Origin: Notolepis coatsorum
Taxonomy: Eukaryota; Chordata; Actinopteri; Aulopiformes; Paralepididae
DNA length: 64,000 nucleotides
Assembly: GCA_963971535.1 (NCBI GenBank)
Contig: OZ020587.1
Location: forward strand, 160,593,856 to 160,657,855
Direction of reading: 5' to 3'
The notes under the pieces were generated by a model that did not search any database, was not told the DNA's origin, and was given only the letters and a program-made list of their open reading frames with translations. Positions 58,800 to 64,000 of this stretch are shown here, one piece after another; the stretch's first letter is position 1, and every line of letters begins with the position of its first letter. The translations under genes were made by a program, and so were the position numbers.

Positions 58800-60080
58800 A
58801 TGAATGAATGAAAAACTTTATTTAACAGATTGCAGAATGGGTACAATACAGTACGGCTCAATACATACAATTGTTAAGGGGATGCAGACCTGAGAAAGAC
58901 GTTTGTCTTGTTTCCATCAGGATCCCCCATTTTCAATTCATATAGACATTTATGACATACACAACATACATGACATCTATGGCATAGGGACATATAGGTA
59001 TTTAGTACTGATACATTTGTGACATAAGCGGTATTCAAATATACAGTACTGTTACCCCTAGATCCTGACAGAGTATATACATATGATGGGGAGGGGACTG
59101 TACATTAGGAGGGGGTGGGTGGGTGGGAGGGAAATATACATATGGCGGGGAGGGAATATATACATGCGGTGGGGAGGAGACTGTCTATTAGGAGGTGGTG
59201 GGGGTTTTGGGCATTTACGGTGGCCAGTTTCGAATTGCAGCCTCCCGTAGGTGCTCTTTAAGAGCGGTTTTGAATGTGGGCAGGGATTCACATTCCTTTA
59301 CAGCTTTGGGTAGGGCGTTCCACATTGTTGTGGCATAATTGCTAAACGTGTTTAGTCCCTTGTTTGAGCCGAATCTGGGTTTAACATGATTTGTTGAGCT
59401 TCCTCTGGTGTAGTGGTTGTGGTATTCACTGACCTTTGGGAAGTATTTTGACATGTACATGGGCACCCCGGTCGTATAGTGTATCTTGTAGACCAGGCCC
59501 ATTGCAAGTTGCTGTACTCTGTCGTCTACTCTAAGCCATCCTAGGTTGTCAAAGTGGGCAGGGGTGAGGTGGGTTCTGGGGTTCAGGTCAAGTAGTAGTC
59601 TGACCAGTTTGTTTTGTGATGTTTGTAATTTTGTTTTAAGCGCCTTTGAGGTGCTTTGGTACCATGAGGTGCACGCATAGTCATAGTACCCTTGAATGAG
59701 TGCTCCTGCCAGAGTCTTCAGGGTATTCTTGTTTACCAGAGAGGAGATCTGGTACAAGAATCTAGTTCGTTGGTTGACTTTTTTTATTACATTGGATGCC
59801 ATTTTGTCACATGAAAGATTTGCCTCTAGGATGGAACCCAGGTAGGTAATTTCGTCTTTCCTTGTGACAATATTGTCACCCACTGTAACTGAGAATCCGT
59901 CGGTCTTGCTGAGTTTGTTATTTGAACCGAAGAGAATGGACTCTGTTTTGCCCATGTGTAATGATAGTTTGTTATCAGCGAGCCATATGCAGATTTTGCC
60001 TAGTTCCGTGCTGAGGGTTTTTTCAACCTGCAATTTGTTCTTGTCAGAGACCAGCAGGGCTGAGTCGTCCGCAAACAGTC
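58794..60080 (-). mobile_element. LINE A copy inserted in element X
   Basis: Antisense, 5'-truncated LINE A with a (TTCA)n-type tail (TGAATGAATGAATGAA at 58793-58811) and a complete 3' UTR. Element X sequence reads GGTGAATGAA before it and resumes AATGAAGCTG after it (60081), so the short TGAA overlap makes the TSD length ambiguous. Confidence 0.85.
59215..60079 (-). pseudogene. LINE A reverse transcriptase C-terminal part, open but truncated
   Basis: Minus-strand frame open for ~280 codons from the truncation point to the stop near 59215. It starts at the catalytic LFADDSALLVS box itself (60075-60045), so everything upstream in the RT is missing. Then SILFGSNNKLSKTDG, ITYLGSILEANLSCD, QGYYDYACTSWYQ, the thumb and the C-terminal RGSSTNH, MWNALPKAVKECESLP. 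Better preserved than the 2516-3560 copy and the best local reference for the family. Cannot encode an active enzyme. Confidence 0.85.
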
Positions 60081-60101
60081 AATGAAGCTGCGTTGTTGAC
60101 A

Positions 60102-60380
60102 ATGTTATGCCGGAGTCCCCAACTGATACTGGTAATAACCACCCTACTTGGCCGTGTGGGTTTACCCATCCCAACATCAACACGGCTGCAAGGAATCTGT
60201 GAAGGGTTGCTTTACGAGTTCCAAACAGTTAAGAATAGTGAATGTCTGAAAGAAATGATTAAGGATATTCTAGAAGATTACCCTGAGATCGACAAGGATG
60301 ATATCTACATCGCTGTAGGTGATTTCATGGAGGCTATGCCACAACTCCCAGAAACGTATTACGGAATCCCCCTAGAATAA
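60102..60380 (+). pseudogene. Element X ORF3, 5' part separated by LINE A
   Basis: 92 codons from ATG 60102 to TAA 60378. The N-terminal part is hydrophobic (QLILVITTLLGRVGLPIP) and could be a signal or membrane segment. The rest is acidic and helical (ECLKEMIKDILEDYPEIDKDD, IYIAVGDFMEAM). The frame continues upstream of the LINE A insertion into the last 41 nt of ORF2, where an ATG at 58759 is in the matching frame, so the ancestral ORF3 probably overlapped ORF2 in the +1 frame. Not recognised. Followed by the right inverted arm after ~130 bp. Confidence 0.5.
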
Positions 60381-61145
60381 TATCGAGAACCTCTACCTGG
60401 ATGTAGGGGGATTCATGTCGAATATACCATACTACTAATAATGTATCCCCACGGAGAGATGATTGTTTTGATTTCAGGAATGAAATGTTTTTATGGTTCT
60501 GTACAGTCAGTAAAATGGTGTTTTTAAACTGAAAAATCATAAGTGTTTAGAAACTTTAGATATTAATCACATTATTGATGTTATGCACGTTTATATTATT
60601 GATAAAAAAGGTTACAACATGATCTGTAATATTCTTTAATACATTTTTATAATATACCCAACTGCGTTTTTTTCTAACTCAAGGTGTAATAATTGCTTTG
60701 AATGATTTTAAGTTCCTCCTTACAGTTATAGATGATTAAAAATAAAAAATATTATCCAGTTGTGTAACTATCTTCAGCTCTGTGAACGGGGTCCCTTTAA
60801 GACTTCGAAATGTCAACACTGCTATGTAAACAATACCACTACCCCTAGCAGCCAGAGGTGTAGGCCCCCTGCAGAGTTTGCTGATCCCCTTTTCTAAGTC
60901 TCTTTTTTGGATACATGTAAATGTAAATGTAATGCATGAAAACATTTTACCATTTGTTAGGACCTTGATCAAATCAAATCATATTTATTTGTAAGGTCCT
61001 ACAATACATACATTAATGACCCCTCGGGACAAACACATCTTCTTTAAACAATTCAAGAAGAAGTATCACAATAAATCATGAATAAGCCATAAATACCATA
61101 AAGTCCAACTAATTTAAAATAAATGAATGCAACACAGTCATACAT

Positions 61146-61489
61146 GTGTCACCTCGCAGCGCTAGTGACCACAACTCGGCCCGCCCCCTTCTAGTCTAGA
61201 CGTGAAATATTTTTTGTGTGTTTTTTTTTTTTTCATATTATTATAAATTGAATGTATAAGAACATATATACTATAAAAACGAACAGTTAGAATATTTAAA
61301 AATAGTAACAACCTTTGTTTAAAAGTAGGCTGTTCACGACATGATTTCAGTGGAACGGGGGCGTAATAACAATTTGCATTTGAATCGAATCTAAACCTTG
61401 GGGGGAGAGGCAGCCCGCAGCGCAACGCCCACAAGACCTATACACCTGTTGGCACCTGGTGACACTTTTAATGTGTCTTGCGTTGAGAG
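61146..61489. other. Flank/5' region of the following exon
   Basis: Contains a T run (61218-61232) and GC-rich stretches near 61380-61430 that may be the promoter or 5' UTR of the 61490 gene. No coding signal. Confidence 0.4.
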
Positions 61490-62178
61490 ATGGATGCAAA
61501 GACGATCGCTGCTGAACTCAACAAAATATCTGCTTCAGGAAGAGCCATCGATGGATCGCATTTAATGAATGGGTTCTTAATAGACTTTTTTTACCCAGGT
61601 CCAGTCCCCGAACCACCGCGCAAACCGGACTCTTCAGATGAAGAAGAAGATTCGGATGAAGACGTATTGCCTGATATCGATCCGATACAGCAGCGCGTGG
61701 ATGATTCTGAAGAGGAAGATGCCTTATTGCAGCGCGCGGATCAATCAGATTTAGAGGATGATTCTGTTTACAGCGGGACCGTCACACCGGGCTATTCAAC
61801 GGAATTAACAATGAGACATGTCGCAGATATGATGTCTGTTGTAACCGTAGACAGTGACACCAATGAAGAATTGGAAAAAATAAGAATGTTTGATTGCAAA
61901 TACTATAAAGAGGGGAAAGAGAATTCCGAACGGCAGGCGTTGTCGTGTACAACAAAACTGTCGGAAGAATTGATATACAAAAGCAGACTGGACATGGCCT
62001 CGTTGACGCCTAAAGAGAGGGACATGTGTCTGCTCTCGGCTATACAAACAGGCATAAATGATTCTGAAGTCACACAAAGCACCAAGCGAGTAAACACCAT
62101 TCGCAAAGCTTCACGGACAGTGTACAGATTCCATAACGTCGTGGTCTGCCGGGCAACATTCTGCTTTCTCCATGGGTA
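61490..62178 (+). pseudogene. First exon of a probable transposon-type gene, donor intact
   Basis: About 229 codons from ATG 61490 to a consensus 5' splice site CATGG|GTAAGT at 62178/62179; without splicing, the frame stops in the intron. Residues ~45-90 are strongly acidic (SDEEEDSDEDVLPDIDP, VDDSEEEDALL), residues ~120-195 look helical, and the exon ends in RTVYRFHNVVVCRATFCFLHG. That ending resembles the block preceding the integrase/DDE region in an intron-containing family of fish transposase-like genes, but I cannot name it securely. The downstream exon is not found; a LINE A tail and a gypsy LTR begin 240-630 bp later, so the gene is presumably broken or its remainder lies outside. Confidence 0.5.
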
Positions 62179-62421
62179 AGTCTGTGCCATTATTATTCTG
62201 TGTGTATGTGTAACTATGAGGGATAAATCCTTGTTTTTGACGCGCAATTAGAATAAACGTAATTCTGCTTGTAACATCCTACTGTAGTAGTATGCACAAA
62301 CTCAGATGAATGTCATGGCAATCATAGTGTGATGTCACAGTAGAACCGGTTAGTACAGGCTAGTATACATTCTGGAACATTCTGAATTGTGTTGTCATAG
62401 TAGTGATGTCATAGCAGACCC

Positions 62422-62803
62422 TTGATTGATTAAGTTTATTAACAGATTGCAGAATGGGTACAGTACAGTACAGCTCAATACATACAATTGTTAAGAGGAT
62501 GCAGACCTGAGAAAGACTTTCGTCTTGTTTCCATCAGGGTCCCCCATTTTCAATTCATCATATGACACACACAACATACAGATAGACAGTACTGCTACAT
62601 CTATACATTTATGACATACCAGATTTTCAAATACAGTACTGTTTGTGATACTAAAAAAATCCAGAAAAAGAGTGTATATACATTTGACATAGAAACATGT
62701 GCATTGGGGAGGTTGGGTAGGTGGGGTGGGGCTGTACATTGGAGGTGTGGGGGGGGGGGGGGGGGGGGGTTGGGTAGGGGGGGGGGACACTGTACATTGG
62801 AAT
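62422..62803 (-). mobile_element. LINE A 3' end, interrupted by gypsy LTR
   Basis: Begins with a (TTGA)n-type tail and matches 1-400, including the G-rich tandem block (62740-62790). It is cut at GGAAT (62799-62803), where the LTR begins; the 1-495 copy continues GGAATACTGACAAAGCC, so GGAAT would be the target duplication. Confidence 0.85.
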
Positions 62804-63770
62804 TGTGAGGTTTTGCCCGCTGCTCACCCACTCGCTCTGTTCCTTTAAGATTTTCGGTTAATTAATTGCATTCTCCTCTCCACACGCTTCTTCCTGTAGA
62901 TGCCGTTTGATTGGTGCTCCCCCAACCACACGCTTGTCAATCTCATCCCGCAGCTGTCACTGCTTGTCATTAAGCATCCCTTTTGCTTTATATACCCTGA
63001 TTTCCCCATTTAGTGTTGTTGGATCGTTCTGATATATTCTCTGCATTTGCCGTTCCTTCCGTCGCCTGCTTTTCCCTGTGCTTTGCCTCCCAGGACTCTC
63101 GAGGAGTATTCCGTTTGGACAACCCGTTCCCCGTTACGAAGCGCTCGCCCTGTTTGATCTGCTCGCTTCACGCACAGCGCTCTGGTGAGTTTTTGCAAGA
63201 CAGTCTTTTGACTCTATCATTTTTCGTGTGTGTAATGCACTGAAGAGATCCTGTTTTTCGTTCAGACTGTCTCTCACCCTTTTTGCCTGTTTTGGATATT
63301 CACTTGGATTCATTATTGTTTGGACATTGCTCACTGTGTGTCTCACACCGAAGATTCTATCACTTGGATTTATTGTTGGGACATTGCTCACTGTGTGTTT
63401 TCACACCGAAGATTCTGTCACTTGGATTATCTGTTTGGGACTAGTCACTTCACCTGTCACCTGTCAGTTCCCAACTGTTCACTGAGCTAACCCGCTCTCT
63501 CTCTCTCCCTGTTCCGCTACCACCTCGGAGTACTGCCGGGAGGATTCTGCAGAGCGGCTCTGACGTCACGGACAGATTCCTCAAACATAACCCCCCCGGG
63601 AGAAGCTGCAGAGCAGCAACATTCCTCACATGCTTGTTTCCCAGTTTGTTTCTGTTCTCAACCAAGTTCTTTCTGTTACTCTGTAAAATAAACAAGCCCT
63701 AGATTTTGGCTAACTCTGAAACTACTCTCTCTGTGCCGTTTGCGTTTGGGGTCGGTGTCAAACCTTAACA
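62804..63770 (+). mobile_element. 5' LTR of a Ty3/gypsy-type retrotransposon
   Basis: 967 bp starting TGTGAGG and ending CTTAACA, homologous along its length to the solo LTR at 34422-35486. It has TTTATATACC (about 62989) as TATA-like box, tandem CACCGAAGATTCT/CACTTGGATT units (63300-63440), and AAAATAAACAAGCCC (about 63685) as poly(A) region. It is followed by an 16-bp leader and a gag-like ORF. The element continues beyond 64000. Confidence 0.88.
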
Positions 63771-63786
63771 TTACGATCCAACCAAT

Positions 63787-64000
63787 ATGACGACCCCAGC
63801 CAACACAGAGAGAGTCAGAACAGCACTAGCTGGCCAGATCGAGTTAACCAAGGATCACAGTCACCAACTAGAGAGGGCTGCGGCTGCTGTACAGGAACTC
63901 AGGGAGCAGGTCCAGCCTATTCAAGGGTCCCTGGCTGCTCTGGCAGGACAACAATCAAGTATTCTCCTCCATCTACACACGCTGAACGACACCGTTAACG
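63787..64000 (+). CDS. Start of gag of the gypsy-type element (partial)
   Basis: ATG 63787, 16 bp after the LTR, opens a frame to the window edge (71 codons). It starts MTTPANTERVRTALAGQIE and is rich in Gln, Leu and Ala with a helical, heptad-like pattern (QLERAAAAVQELREQV), as in N-terminal coiled-coil regions of fish gypsy gag proteins. Gag would form the particle that packages the element RNA. The leader (TTACGATCCAACCAAT) lacks an obvious TGG-type primer-binding site, so the priming tRNA is unclear. Confidence 0.65.
   Translation, partial: MTTPANTERVRTALAGQIELTKDHSHQLERAAAAVQELREQVQPIQGSLAALAGQQSSILLHLHTLNDTVN

Larger units (their letters stand above)
56346..61145. mobile_element. Element X: foldback element with 634-bp inverted arms and compact ORFs
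   Basis: The left arm (56346-57371) and right arm (60512-61145) are inverted copies at roughly 98% identity by eye. The left arm carries an additional 392 bp (56881-57272 with one copy of an 11-bp repeat); without it both arms are ~634 bp. The centre (57372-60511) holds a TATA-like box and three closely packed or overlapping plus-strand ORFs, interrupted by a LINE A copy. Minus later insertions, the element is about 3.1 kb. No transposase, integrase, polymerase or replication protein is recognised, so it is non-autonomous or virus-derived. TSD not found. Proteins unassigned. Confidence 0.7.

Noticed and set aside
56346..61145. Endogenous parvovirus
   Set aside because: Long inverted ends and ~3 kb unique length are suggestive, but there is no helicase (Walker A) or capsid-like ORF.

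Overview
The window is eukaryotic and almost certainly from a bony (teleost) fish. It has intron-split genes with GT/AG junctions, a fish-type TRIM/B30.2 gene laid out in canonical TRIM exons, L1, RTE and CR1/L2-like LINEs, hAT, piggyBac and Harbinger-type DNA elements, a Ty3/gypsy LTR element and very long microsatellites. I see no operons, no bacterial gene and no intact single-copy host gene. Most of the 64 kb is transposon inserted into transposon, and many insertions can be dated relative to each other from target-site duplications (TSDs).

Regions. 1-7.8 kb: copies of one LINE (called LINE A here) carrying a second LINE (B), which carries a hAT element with a perfect 8-bp TSD. Further right, another LINE A tail is split by a TTAA-flanked piggyBac-like element that itself holds a Harbinger-like element and a 450-bp GATA array. 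7.9-22.2 kb: a TRIM E3-ligase pseudogene. Its exon 2 is split by a 6-kb L1, exon 3 has a 7-bp tandem duplication, and its B30.2 exons are deleted and stopped. Its introns hold an 18-bp minisatellite, CT arrays, a 43-bp minisatellite split by an RTE-like LINE, and a foldback element with a tRNA-like Pol III promoter. 22.5-32.7 kb: a hAT-like MITE, then an old LINE (C) into which an L1 fragment and an intact-ORF RTE element inserted separately. 32.7-41 kb: microsatellites, MITEs, a gypsy solo LTR with a 5-bp TSD, and fragments of a PB1-domain multicopy fish family with a triplicated exon. 41.2-46.3 and 49.4-54.5 kb: two diverged copies of a ~5.1-kb non-coding element (element Y) with complex inverted ends and an internal 5S-rRNA-derived module. 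56.3-61.1 kb: element X, a foldback element with two 634-bp, nearly identical inverted arms around a compact block of intronless, overlapping ORFs. 61.5-64 kb: the first exon of a probable transposon-type gene, another LINE A tail, and the 5' LTR plus start of gag of a gypsy element that runs off the window.

Best candidates for something undescribed: element X, whose compact overlapping ORFs and very long inverted arms look virus- or Maverick-like although I recognise none of its proteins; and element Y, whose multiple end modules differ between copies but match within a copy. Family names rest on motif recognition only, since no database search was possible.
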